Shown here: positions 52,301-60,655 of the stretch, in pieces
How positions within the stretch are numbered: the stretch's first letter is position 1
Layout of the letters: every line of letters begins with the position of its first letter
Assembly (NCBI GenBank): GCA_963662175.1
Contig: OY759214.1
Span: 1,860,001-1,924,000 of the forward strand
DNA: 64,000 nt
Direction of reading: 5' to 3'
DNA from: Aradus depressus
Taxonomy: Eukaryota > Arthropoda > Insecta > Hemiptera > Aradidae
Position numbers and translations under genes: made by a program
Notes under the pieces: generated by a model
Told to the model about the DNA's origin: nothing
Database searches by the model: none
The model's input: only the letters and a program-made list of their open reading frames with translations

Positions 52301-55300
52301 TTCAGGAGGGATGACCACTAATGATGATATTGCGCCATTGTTGGCACCTCTGTGAATGTATCGAGGATGATCAGCTGTTATTTTAAGTTCCTTGATGAGT
52401 TTTGTTTGAAATTGACCTTCCTTTATGTAAATTTTCATCTAGAAAAGCTGTCCAAGATTTAAACATTGCTTGACTATGACCTGGCATATTGTAGGAGGGC
52501 TGGTACCGTACCGCCCGACAAGTGTGCATCGTTCCATCTGAAACATTGTATTTGTCCCTTCGGAATTTAGTGTACGACATGTCTATGCGGACTTCTTCAG
52601 AGCGAATAAATAAAATTTCAATTTCTTTGTTCTAGGTAGATACGATGGGATCGACATCTTCATTCTAGATCGGCTAGCTAAAGCGATGAATACCAGCTGG
52701 AGGAGAGCCATCAACACTAATGGACATATCTGGGGACACGCCCTCAACATTACTTACTGGGCAAGTAGCCAGCCTGGCTCCCTCCTGAACCTTTAGCTCT
52801 ATCAGGGGCCTAGTATCCCATAGGATCTAGTAGCCAGCCTGGCTCCCTCCAGAACCTTTAGCTCTATCAGGGTCCTAGTATCCCATAGAATCTTGTATCC
52901 CAGTTCAAAGTCCTGACATATCTGGGGACACGCCCTCAACATTACTTACTGGGCAAGTAGCCAGCCTGGCTCCCTCCAGAACCTTCAGCTCTATCAGGGT
53001 CCTAGTATCCCATAGAATCTTGTATCCCAGTTCAAAGTCCTGACATATCTGGGGACACGCCCTCAACATTACTTACTGGGCAAGTAGCCAGCCTGGCTCC
53101 CTCTAGAACGATCGGATAGAATTGATTAGCGATTGGAAATTTTATAAGGAACAATTTTGGTAAGAATCAATTTTTTGATAGGACTAACGGTTTTTGGGTA
53201 AATCAAGGAAACGTCTAAAAATATGTGTTTCAAAACTAAATTACAAGATGGTTTTTGGCAAGTACCGTATCTCGAAAACCGGCCGATCTGTAAAAATCGT
53301 ATTTCATATAAATTATGTTTTTTAGTATTCTCTGCAACTATTACTCGAAACGATTTTTGATTAGGTTATAAACATAAGCTATATTTTGTAAAATGGTCTC
53401 AATTTTCGTTCGATTTCGGCCAAAATCTAATCAGACCTAAGTTAGAACATGTGATCTCTTCAATCCGAATTTTAAGTTCATAGCTACAATCGTTTTTGCG
53501 GTAGACAGCTCACAACTTTTCAATCACATACATATACACACAGACAGACATCATCGCGAAGATGGTCAAAATATATGCAGGGGACCTCGAAACGTGAAAA
53601 TCAGTTGATACCTCGAACTCGGATTTTCGCACGATTACAATTCTTAGGTATAAGAAAGATAGATATACTTGTACCATTTCTGTGTCTATCCATTAACTAT
53701 CCACCCTAGGCTTTTATTTATGGAAAACTTTGTGAAAAATCATCGAGAAAAATAAACCTAAATCACCGCTCACCCTGTCCACTTCCAAGTTAATGTTTGT
53801 TGTTTGTTTCCACTAGGAGGGTGGAATCATTGGATCGCTGAATGAGGGTGAGGCGGACATCGGCATGTGTGGGATGTGGAGGAACTACAACCAAACTAGA
53901 TACATCGATATGACAAATGACTATGGCCAGGTAACCAAGACATCTACTATTAAAAAAAAAAAAAATTATCGATATCACCGATACATGTAGGTACTCAAAA
54001 AAATTACTATCGAGTTATTGCTACGAATGAGCCTATACGAGATTTTTCCGATACCCAATTTCAGGCAAAATACTACCTATACTAAAACCACCGATATGTG
54101 CTCACATATGAAATATTCGAGTGTAAAAGCCGGTACTAATTGTAAAGAAACTAAGACGCTCAAGTGACGTAAGCAATTTCTTAAATTTCTTTTCTTGATC
54201 TACATCGAATAGCAGACGTCGTGCAACATACCGTCTATTTAATGTAGTCTAGTCCACTGAATCAAGAGGAAAGACCTCGCTTCGGTCGGTCAATTGGTTT
54301 GTCCCTTTCACATTTGACGCCCCCCTGGCAGTCGCTCCATGAACCCTACGCCTCCGAATCGACTTATTTTGGGAAAACCCAATTTTTTTCAGCAATGCCA
54401 GTAGACTGACTTCGATCATATGCGACTGAAGACTACCTATCATATGTGAAGATGGAAAATATGTTTTGTTTCTTCCTATTTTAAATAGCCGCAAAGAAAT
54501 TGTAAGATTTAGATGGACCGTATGCCACCATTTCCGCTTATTTTGGGAAAAACCAATCTACTGACATTGCTGGAAAAAAGTTGGTTTTCACAAAATAAGT
54601 GGTTTCGATTTCGTAGGGTCCTTCGATATCTTACAATTTCTCAATTGCTATTTTATTCAGGATGAAACAAAACATATTTTTCATCTTTACTTATAGTAGT
54701 CCATCGACGCATATGATCGAAGTCAGTCTACTGACATTGTTGTAAAAAAAAAACCTTTTCAAAAGGAACTTAGAGATGTTACCAATACTAAGCTTTGTTA
54801 TTTTGAGAGATCCAAAGCCCCGAATAGTGCTTATATTTCGGGCTTCGGAATAATTGCAATTTCCAATCCTAGGATTCAAGACAAATTCGGACATTTTAAA
54901 AATAAATAATCTTTCAAAAATTATTTATTTTTTGAATTTATAAAGGTAGTCGTTTTTTTTTTCCTCTTTTTTATTTTCATGAGACCACCTCCAAGTTCAT
55001 CGTACCTCGAATGTTCAGCAGTTCGGACGTCTGGAAGAGAGTGTTCACTCCTTTCAAAGAGAAGATGTGGACAATTGTGATTCTTACGATTGTCTACGCA
55101 GCTGTGGCTATGACTTTTCTCGACTGGCTACATAAAAATAAAAAAAGTATGTATGTAAATACAAATAGATATAAATGAGGATAACTTTTTCTACTGCATT
55201 TTATGTTCGTTGCCAGACCAAATTTCACAATTTCGTAGAATAATGTCACAGTTTTTACGACAATATGCAATGCCAGAAATAAGCCACTTCATTTAGTGAG

Positions 55301-58300
55301 TAACTAGTTGATCCATGGAACAATCATCTCGCAAGTTAAATTTTAATTTCTATCGGAGCCAAAAACAACTTCTATTCAATCTGATTGGAGGGGGGGGGGG
55401 GGGGGGGCTGGTACTAAATAAATGTTGAAAGAATCGAGACGCCTCATTTATCATAATATATTATATAAATAATAATATTGTAGGGAGACACAGCTTCGTG
55501 AGCTGGCTGTTGATGGTGGTAGGACAGTTCCTGGGCTCCTACATCCTGCCTTCTGAAGGACGAGCCCCAGCCAGGGCGGTCACCGCCTCCATCTCCGTCG
55601 CTGCCCTTCTCTTCAACACGCTCTACAGTTCGGCTATTGTCTCTCATCTCTCCTCGCCCAGTACCCCAAACGAAATTGACGATGTCAGAACACTTGTTCT
55701 TCAGAACTACTATTGGGGTCGACAGCTCCCTGTCAAAAATTCGTACAAAATTCTCACTAAAGAGGTAAGATAAAAAAGTATTTTTCCTAAATCTGTCTTT
55801 ATTTGTCTTTGGAGTTTTGTCAGTACTCTTAACTCAAGAACGATTATAGCAATCAACTTAAAATTTGATGTCACTTTGTTCTAAGTTAAATCTAAATGAA
55901 GGCCACTTCAGAGCTCAAGTACATTCACCAGCACTTTACGGTTCAAACACAACTGGAGCCCTTGGGTTTTTTACCTGGGAGGTTAACAAAACCTTCAGCA
56001 CCCCGTCTTTCGGAGGGAACGTTGAAGGCGGTCCCGAGTCAGATACTCGTTGAAGAGTATCTACCCTAATTAAACCTGGGTAGGCAACATTTCGATATAG
56101 AGCTAATAGGGAAGCGATAAGAGGTCCCTAGGTTTCACACTCCCACCTAATATAGGTCCCTAGGTTCACACTCCCACCTAATATAGGTCCCTAGATTCAC
56201 ACTTCCACCTAATATAGGTCCCTAGGTTCACACTCCCACCTAATATAGGTCCCTAGGTTCACACTCCCACCTAATATAGGTCCCTAGGTTCACACTCCCA
56301 CCTAATATAGGTCCCTAGGTTCACACTCCCACCTAATATAGGTCCCTAGGTTCACACTCCCACCTAATATAGGTCCCTAGGTTCACACTCCCACCTAATA
56401 TACGTCCCTAGGTCCTCACCCCTAATATAGTATTCTATTTATCCTATTTAAAATATTTGAGCAATTTAATGTAACGTATCTAATTTAAAATGAGATGATG
56501 TCATAGTTTGTTTTTTAGGGTTGAGTAGGTCCAAGTTACAAAGTCCTTTTATGAGTGTTTAACTTGAAGGGAAATATGAAGCCTTGCAAAAATAGGAGAG
56601 AAAAACTAAATGCGTAGGAAGTATAATACTTTAAGGTTATGACGGTGTTTTAGGAATTGCGAGTTCATTTCTAGATCAGTTTCCAAAGATACCAGTTCTA
56701 GCACAAGCCTCTTCCACACATTTTGGCTGCAACTATCGTTTTAAAAATTGTCATTTTTATTGTACTCTAGCACGTTACTCGGCGTTTCCGAGTTAGTAAA
56801 TGCAACAGGGCCTATTAGGATGCTTCTTGTGAAATGTCAGGTAAATCTGATCAAGCGTTAAAGAGCTAGCAGACATTTATGTTACGGGCCCCCCGAGAAC
56901 CATCCTCCCATTCACAATTTTAGGATGCCACTTAAGCCTCCTTGGACCACTTCAAACACCCCGATCGTGAATATACGATCAACCTCAGAAGACCTAGATA
57001 CTCATTTACATCGCATCGGCTGGGGCCATCGCCTAATGTCTCATTCGAAGGACCGCTCGCTAAAGGTAAACCTTTAACTATATAAAGACTTTAAATAATT
57101 AAAAAAAGATAAACACAGAGAGAAAGAACGTTATAGAATGTGATAGTGTGAAACCAGGTTTAGCGATTTGTTTGCAGCAAGACTGGCACCACCAGTTTGC
57201 GCAGCGATACCGGTGGGAGAGTGACCTGCCAGCAGCTTTCCTCCGTGGCAACTATGCCATTCTTGTCACCTACTTCGGGAGTGTCCCCCTCGTGGACAAC
57301 ATACCACTTCCCCGAGAGGTCTGGCCCAGGATCCGGCTGATGGAGGAGAAGATCGGGATACATCCTGTGGGAGTGGGCTTTCGCAAGGGATCACCTTTGG
57401 TCCGCCCCACGTCAGAGTAAGTTCCAAATCTATTTCCGACTTACGAAGGGGCACTTTTAATAAGGCGACCGTTCCGAGGCAATCGTGGATTTTGGTCCTT
57501 TGTCCCGACTTTTAAAAGATTATCTGGATCGCTTGTTTGTCCCGGACTTTACGAAACAGTCAGAGAGCGGTGGCGCTGCGTATAGGCGCGCTTAGTAGCG
57601 GTATCTGCCATGATGTAGCGTCACCCATCATATTCCCCCGACTGTCCCTAAATATAAATTTCTTGACTGTACTTGCCTTAAAGCCAACATGTCCTGAGGA
57701 AGAATAGCCAATCTGATTACAGTATTGTCACTTCCCAGAAATCATCTCTCAGCTCCAGAACACTAGCTTCAAAGCTTCAAATACCCTGCCCACAAACCCA
57801 TCTTGCCGATTCAAACGAAGATGGTAGCGTGATTTGCTCGGGATGTAACCAGGCTACGCTTCTAAACGCCACGCACCTCTGCAGTGCAATGATCTCACCA
57901 GCAAAAGTCATTAATGGCAGTATTAGTTTTGCCGTCATGATGCCTATGTGACATTCTCTATGTAAATAAATAAATAAAGAAGGAGAAAACAGGACTATTA
58001 TTTTTATACAATTCCATCATCGGCGTTCATTTGAAAAACATTGAAGAAACTTTCTGCCTTGGTCTCTCCTTCCATTGCCTCCTCCATTTAACCTCATAAA
58101 TAACAGAATTTATCAATAAACACTTATTCCTTGAATAAATTCATTTTATCAACAGAGGGGACAGCGCCCCACCATAGTAACAGAGGAACCGTGTTTTCCG
58201 ACCTATAGATTCCAATTATGAAAAAAAAAAATGTTTCGGTCTGTATGTGTTCTGTGTGCCTGTGAATACGATAACTCTCGGTAGAACGTATATATCGACG

Positions 58301-59182
58301 TATATGAATCTAAAACCCTCTAACGACGACACCTACTGACTTTCAGCCAAACTAATAACTGCCTTTGTAATGAATATATCGACACAGAATTACATATTTG
58401 AATTTAGGACCCCTTAAGGTCGATACTTCAGAAAAGGAGGGATCAGAGAGGAGTTCACCTCAAAAGCCCCCAATAACTGCCAATGATATGAATTTATCGA
58501 CGTCAAAACCCAATGAGGACATCACCTGTCAAATTTCAGTAATATTGGGGGAAGTTCAGGGGAGGTTACTCAATTCAAAAACCCCAATAACTGCCGATGT
58601 AACCAATTTATCGACACAAAATTTAGTACGAAGATTTAGGAGCCCCTACGTAAGTCAACTTTTTGAATATAAGCGCCAACGGTTGATTGGTTTGGGAGGG
58701 GGGGCGAAAAGTTATTTGATTAATCTGTTCTGGGCAAGTACATTGGCGATGATGCACAGATGATTTTTTTTAAGTCATGTAACATGTTCCGATGATTCTA
58801 CTCATTGCAACAAAATGAACGAATAAATATATTTTCTATCCAACAGCTTGTTTGTAAATATATATGATATAACATCAATGGCGGTGAGGAAGCTAAAATA
58901 TATTTGAGTTAACACTCAAATACAACAAACTAAGATTTTTAATTATAAAAATTTGCTATTTATAAATATTTACAATTTACTGTTTAACTTTCTTAACTTT
59001 CATTCTACAATGTATGTATTTTTTATATTACCAGAGTCATTGAGAGAATGAAAGCGGGAGGCATAATAAATCGAGAAGCAAGACTTTTGGCAAAAAGACT
59101 GGGCAAGTTTTCTGCAAAAATATTAGATTTTCAACAAAATAATAAGAATAAAGCATCGCCATTGACAATTACAGCTTTACAG
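46251..59182 (+). CDS. Ionotropic receptor (IR) gene, ten-exon partial model
   Basis: The gene-level model joins exons 46251-46304, 48486-48627, 51076-51333, 51787-51879, 52636-52760, 53817-53930, 54984-55146, 55484-55764, 57178-57416 and 59035-59182. It reads about 539 residues without a stop, and the phase matches at every junction. IRs are ligand-gated cation channels of the ionotropic glutamate receptor fold used in insect smell, taste and humidity or temperature sensing. Domains in order: signal peptide (1-18), short cysteine-containing amino-terminal region (19-about 155), S1 (about 156-285), TM1 (about 291-308), pore loop and TM2 (about 322-370), and S2 (about 371-525). TM3 and the tail are missing, presumably on an exon right of the window. 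All introns are GT-AG except intron 5, which is GC-AG. The amino-terminal region is shorter than in co-receptors such as IR25a or IR8a, so this looks like a tuning or divergent IR. Subfamily not assigned. Confidence 0.82.
46305..46539. other. Start of intron 1
   Basis: No exon signal. It leads into a SINE-A insertion. Confidence 0.4.
46540..46803 (+). repeat. SINE-A copy, head truncated
   Basis: Begins in the B box (gtcgcaggttcaaaatccag). The body is shortened (aaataaggacgttaagcga), and the 3' palindrome and end catgagtcataataac are present. It lies in the first intron of the IR model. Confidence 0.85.
47087..47966. mobile_element. Palindromic hAT-like element built of minisatellite arms
   Basis: The ends are inverted copies of cagagatgggcgtatttttattcg-type sequence (left 47089, right tacgaataaaaataagccca ending 47963 approx.). 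The next blocks, aggaccccatctgcgaatac and its complement, also mirror each other. Both arms consist largely of about 27-29 bp units such as tattcacagccaaaaatatg, so open frames read as YEYTRIHSQK repeats on either strand. A CAGAGATGGG-type end is usual for hAT elements, whose target duplications are 8 bp, but I could not confirm a duplication here. The centre (47410-47580) is unique and AT-rich. No transposase. Confidence 0.8.
47973..48271 (+). repeat. SINE-A copy directly beside the palindromic element
   Basis: Begins gagggcgccagctagcttgt. The head has lost the A-box segment, but the B box gcgggtttgaaacccggcc is kept. It ends gccgggcatagtcacaataa. In the IR first intron. Confidence 0.85.
48486..48627 (+). 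CDS. IR gene exon 2
   Basis: Acceptor tagcctttcaag, donor GTAAGA, 142 bp, phase 0 in and one base (G) over. The peptide is MAGSDLIRMFKMGLAEIEDR then CICFPEANPENDAFVGAV and MSVAMLVLI. It contributes the amino-terminal region. The hydrophobic end could pack in a fold or mimic a membrane segment. An in-frame stop lies just upstream, so the exon either starts here by splicing or this ATG initiates an alternative transcript. Confidence 0.6.
48839..50015 (-). mobile_element. Internally deleted piggyBac element, 1177 bp
   Basis: Complete ends. TTAA target sites lie at 48835-48838 and 50016-50019. The terminal inverted repeats are CCCTAGAATGACACCGTG, perfect over 18 bases. A subterminal inverted block, ggggtgtctgacacccca, is near both ends. 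The intact TTAA duplication and matching ends indicate recent movement. It sits in intron 2 of the IR gene. Because the transposase core is deleted, it would depend on a related full-length element for mobility. Confidence 0.93.
49195..49768 (-). pseudogene. piggyBac transposase, N- and C-terminal remnants
   Basis: The minus frame from 49768 encodes 164 residues starting MASQKRQWTDEELLVYLEEL. An acidic region follows (SSSEEEYEETHVHLDSGEEL), then RWKKDIPSTRGRIKARNIVS and LLFDRNIIDMIVKHTHEEIR, the segment that precedes the RNase H-like catalytic core. The frame stops at 49274. A different frame just downstream (49255-49219) reads PMCNDHRLMKCTDCD before a stop, like the cysteine-rich C-terminus of the family. 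The catalytic core with its three aspartates, roughly 350-400 residues, is deleted and the ends are joined out of frame. Confidence 0.85.
50020..50577. other. Intron 2 sequence
   Basis: No exon supported. A short GC-balanced patch lies at 50160-50430 (cgacgggacccgagagagag). A G run sits at 50441-50450. Confidence 0.35.
50578..50962. repeat. Family B fold-back composite
   Basis: Starts with a reverse 3' end (cgtcggtgaatcaccggcaa, tgtacttccccagcacgaat) and finishes with a forward 3' end (gaagtacattatccgtgatt then caccgag). The two halves meet near 50790-50820. So both outer ends are the family's palindromic terminus. Confidence 0.7.
51076..51333 (+). CDS. IR gene exon 3
   Basis: Acceptor tgtccag, donor GTAAAC, 258 bp. 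The first two bases complete the codon left by exon 2 (G+CG, alanine). The peptide begins VWYNARCTSGSCDNACRNEV, continues FSLTSEQLPRGTLLLVSDTM and ends RGRDFFPIEEARKFYRK, with one base over. It is the end of the amino-terminal region with four clustered cysteines. The sequence is GC-rich relative to flanking introns. Confidence 0.75.
51402..51620. mobile_element. Hairpin MITE in IR intron 3
   Basis: Two near-perfect inverted arms of about 95 bp, left from actactgaataaaaacactt and right ending aagtgtttttattcagtagt, with a spacer of about 20 bases. The arms also contain tttcgctggttagagcattg and its complement. A/T-rich and non-coding, with very low arm divergence. Confidence 0.9.
51787..51879 (+). 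CDS. IR gene exon 4 (start of S1)
   Basis: Acceptor ttccaacaag, donor GTAAGT, 93 bp. G+AC gives aspartate, then RYPDLEGRTLLATFNNCTPH, VVVLTDQNGY and one base (C) over. DLEGRTLLATFNNCTP followed by a tyrosine just before the next exon is the canonical opening of the IR ligand-binding lobe S1. Confidence 0.88.
52636..52760 (+). CDS. IR gene exon 5, GC donor
   Basis: Acceptor tgttctag, 125 bp. C+GT gives arginine, then RYDGIDIFILDRLAKAMNTS, WRRAINTNGHIWGHALNITY and W. YDGIDIFILDRLAKAMN is the signature of IR S1. The exon ends in phase 0 at TGG, followed by GCAAGT. That matches the extended consensus of rare GC-AG introns, and no GT lies nearby that keeps the frame. The last 36 bases with the donor are repeated twice more downstream in the intron. 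Confidence 0.88.
52725..53110. repeat. Tandem duplication of an exon end with its GC donor
   Basis: The unit starts catatctggggacacgccct and spans the exon 5 end, donor and about 90 intron bases. It occurs at 52725, 52917 and 53044, giving spacings of 192 and 127. The first copy contains an extra 65-base internal duplication (gccagcctggctccctcc...). The donor-like GCAAGT appears at 52761, 52953 and 53080. Using a distal donor would read through an in-frame TAG (agaacctttag-type text), so only the first gives an intact product. Confidence 0.93.
53111..53816. repeat. Remainder of IR intron 5, dispersed-repeat-like
   Basis: The segment 53240-53650 has phrases such as gtatctcgaaaaccggccga, cacagacagacatcatcgcg and tcgaactcggattttcgcac. 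Similar phrases are common in dispersed insect elements. No coding frame, and its class is not assigned. Confidence 0.4.
53817..53930 (+). CDS. IR gene exon 6 (S1)
   Basis: Acceptor tgtttccactag, donor GTAACC, 114 bp, 38 codons in phase 0. The peptide is EGGIIGSLNEGEADIGMCGM, then WRNYNQTRYIDMTNDYGQ. GEADIG is the strongly conserved S1 element before the glutamate-contact segment. QTR keeps an arginine at the position that contacts the ligand carboxyl group in glutamate receptors, though alignment is needed to confirm it. Confidence 0.88.
54363..54750. mobile_element. Fold-back element in IR intron 6
   Basis: Outer arms: left 54363-54509 (agtagactgacttcgatcat ... tatgttttgtttcttcctat) and right 54631-54749 in inverted order (acaaaacatatttttcatct ... 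atcgaagtcagtctactgac). Between them a smaller hairpin (54537-54600) pairs cttattttgggaaaaacca with tggttttcacaaaataag. Related text occurs at 39340-39900. Confidence 0.75.
54984..55146 (+). CDS. IR gene exon 7 (end of S1 and TM1)
   Basis: Acceptor attttcatgag, donor GTATGT, 163 bp, phase 0 in and one base (A) over. The peptide is TTSKFIVPRMFSSSDVWKRV, then FTPFKEKMW. TM1 follows as TIVILTIVYAAVAMTFL, and then DWLHKNKK. F-[IL]-VPR followed by a pre-TM1 W and a TM1 of this size is the standard IR arrangement. Confidence 0.9.
55147..55483. other. IR intron 7
   Basis: A/T-rich intron with a G run of about 18 bases at 55390-55407. No further feature. Confidence 0.5.
55484..55764 (+). CDS. IR gene exon 8 (pore loop, TM2, start of S2)
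   Basis: Acceptor aatattgtag, donor GTAAGA, 281 bp. A+GG gives arginine, then RHSFVSWLLMVVGQFLGSYI with LPSEGRAPARAV (pore loop and ion-path region). TM2 follows (ASISVAALLFNTLYSSAIVS), then HLSSPSTPNEIDDVRTLVLQ. The GQ in the pore loop and TLYSSAIVSHLS, in place of the glutamate-receptor SYTANLAAF, are typical of divergent IRs. Ends in phase 0. Confidence 0.92.
55935..56090 (+). repeat. SINE-A body fragment in IR intron 8
   Basis: Body text gcccttgggttttttacctg, aaaaccttcagcaccccgtc and tttcggagggaacgttgaag. It ends near taaacctgggtaggcaacat. Head and 3' end missing. Confidence 0.65.
56122..56428. repeat. 31 bp minisatellite, about 10 copies
   Basis: Tandem units of cacactcccacctaatatag plus gtccctaggtt at strict 31 bp spacing in IR intron 8. 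A few substitutions occur (tagattc, cacttcc, tacgtcc). The unit begins inside the end of the adjacent SINE fragment. Confidence 0.96.
56429..57177. other. Rest of IR intron 8
   Basis: No exon seen. A faint SINE-A-like scrap (ccatcgcctaatgtctcatt) lies at 57020-57065. Confidence 0.4.
57178..57416 (+). CDS. IR gene exon 9 (S2)
   Basis: Acceptor gatttgtttgcag, donor GTAAGT, 239 bp, 79 codons and two bases (GA) over. The peptide runs QDWHHQFAQRYRWESDLPAA, FLRGNYAILVTYFGSVPLVD and EEKIGIHPVGVGFRKGSPLV. VGVGFRKGSPL is the characteristic S2 segment preceding the pre-TM3 helix in IRs. The exon is strongly GC-rich against its introns. Confidence 0.9.
57417..58179. other. IR intron 9, 5' part
   Basis: GC-balanced near 57440-57650 with no extra exon recognised. 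A/T-rich after 57950. Confidence 0.4.
58180..58770 (+). repeat. Longest family B copy
   Basis: About 590 bp from cgtgttttccgacctataga to ggcaagtacattggcgatga and tgcac. It shows three successive internal modules, each with ataactgcc followed by tgta/tatgaatttatcgac. This suggests the family core is built from a repeated unit of about 120 bp. Non-coding; in IR intron 9. Confidence 0.75.
58771..59034. other. AT-rich end of IR intron 9
   Basis: No feature other than the pyrimidine-poor acceptor region ending attaccag. Confidence 0.4.
59035..59182 (+). CDS. IR gene exon 10 (end of S2)
   Basis: Acceptor tatattaccag, donor GTAATT, 148 bp. GA+A gives glutamate, then VIERMKAGGIINREARLLAK, RLGKFSAKILDFQQNNKNKA and SPLTITALQ in phase 0. 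VIERM-x-x-GGII is the usual S2 helix. PLTI-x-x-LQ is the residue run that directly precedes TM3 in IRs, so the next exon should encode TM3. No such exon is found up to 64000. Confidence 0.85.
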
Positions 59183-59250
59183 GTAATTATATTCAGGTAT
59201 TATTTGTTACATCTGTTTTACTGTTTAATGTATAGATAAGATAGTGGCAT

Positions 59251-59599
59251 AATGTTAGGTTAGGTTTTATGACTCATGCCCGGGCTTTTAACAACGAGGT
59301 CATATCGCCTACTACCAGAGCGCTCTTTCGTCACTCTGGTGGACATGAGCCCGACTCTACTGTGGGAGTCCTAAATATTGCCTACCCTAAATTTTTATTC
59401 ATCTAGGTTAGGGGTCTTTAACGAGTACCTGACATCGTACAGGCTCGGGACCATCGCTTAACGTCCCATCCGAAGGACGGCGTGCTTAAGTTTATTTTAC
59501 CTCCCAGATAAAATAAACTAAGGGCCTCGGTCGGGTTACGAACCCACGACCTTGAGCTCAGAAGTCAAGCACGCATACCACTGAGCTACCGACGCCCTC
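59251..59599 (-). repeat. Full-length SINE-A copy with TTAGG tail
   Basis: A reverse copy with every part: head agggcgtcggtagctcagtg, B box gtgggttcgtaacccg, body, and the 3' palindrome (accagagtgacgaaagagcg plus ctctggt). The tail reads ttaggttagg on the plus strand. The best template for a family consensus. Confidence 0.94.
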
Positions 59600-59865
59600 G
59601 CATAATGTGTTCGTAAGCCAACCTTACTTACTGAACACATATCCCCGGCATGTTCCAGATGAAAATGGCGCTAAGATTCAGTAGTATAAAGTGGTTTACA
59701 TCCATTAAAGCCTGTTGACTATTATTATTTCATAAATTCATTTGATTCATTCGATTATTGACACTTGACAAATTACTAGTTTATATCCACAATTTTCTGT
59801 CGGATTTTTATTAAATTAGAAGCGATTAGCAGGGAAAAATCTATTAATTTCTTATATTTTTAACC

Positions 59866-60655
59866 CCCGACGCAAAAGGAGGGGTGTTATAAGTTTGAAT
59901 TCTTGTCTGTGTGTGAGTTTGTCTGTGGCATCGTAGCTCCAAGACGGCTGAACTGATTTCAAAGCGGTTTTTTGCTTTCAAAATCTGGTATTTGAGAGAT
60001 GGTTCTTAGCCATGTTTGGTCGAAATCGGGTTTGCCGTTTCCAAGATCTTCAGGTTTCACCAGAGTCTGTGTAAGGATCTCGGCCTCTATTACAGCTAGA
60101 GACTTGGAGCTTGTGCTCAAATGTTTATAAGGTCAAGCCCCTCCACCCTAAGCCCTTCAACCCCCCCCCACCCCCCCCCCCACACTTTAAGGTTTATTTT
60201 TTGTGTCGAGGCTTTTTTAAATTTAATATTTTATCTATATAGGAAAGAGCGCTCTGGTAGTAGACGATATGACCTTATAGTTAAAGCCGGGGCAAGAGTC
60301 ATAATAACTAACATAGAAGTTGTAATAATAAAATATCAAATTAAAAATGAAAAAAAAAAACCGACACAAGAATAAACCTTTAAAGGGGGGGGGGGGGGGG
60401 TGCTATAAGGGCTTAGGAGGGAGGGGCTTAGCTTTATAAATATTGGATCACAAACTCCAAGTCTCTAGCTGTAATAGAGGGATGATCTTGAAAACGGCAT
60501 ACCCGATTTCCACCAAACATGGCTAAGAACCATCTCTCAAATACCAGATTTTGAAACAAAAAAAACGCTTTGAAATTGGTTCAGCCGTCTTGGAGCTACG
60601 ATGCCACAGAGAGACAAGGGCTTGAAACTTATAACACCCATTTCCAACACCAGAG
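59866..60655. mobile_element. Inverted repeat pair flanking a SINE fragment and G/C runs
   Basis: The left arm (59870-60175) begins ccgacgcaaaaggaggggtg and contains gtggcatcgtagctccaaga and ccatgtttggtcgaaatcgg. The right arm (60395-60645) carries the same in inverted order (ctccaagtctctagctgtaa; agccgtcttggagctacgat; cttataacacccat). Between them lie C-rich (60161-60180) and G-rich (60386-60401) tracts that complement each other, and a SINE-A 3' scrap at 60242-60311. The ccgacgcaaaaggaggggtg edge phrase is, from memory, widespread in insect genomes. Confidence 0.75.
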
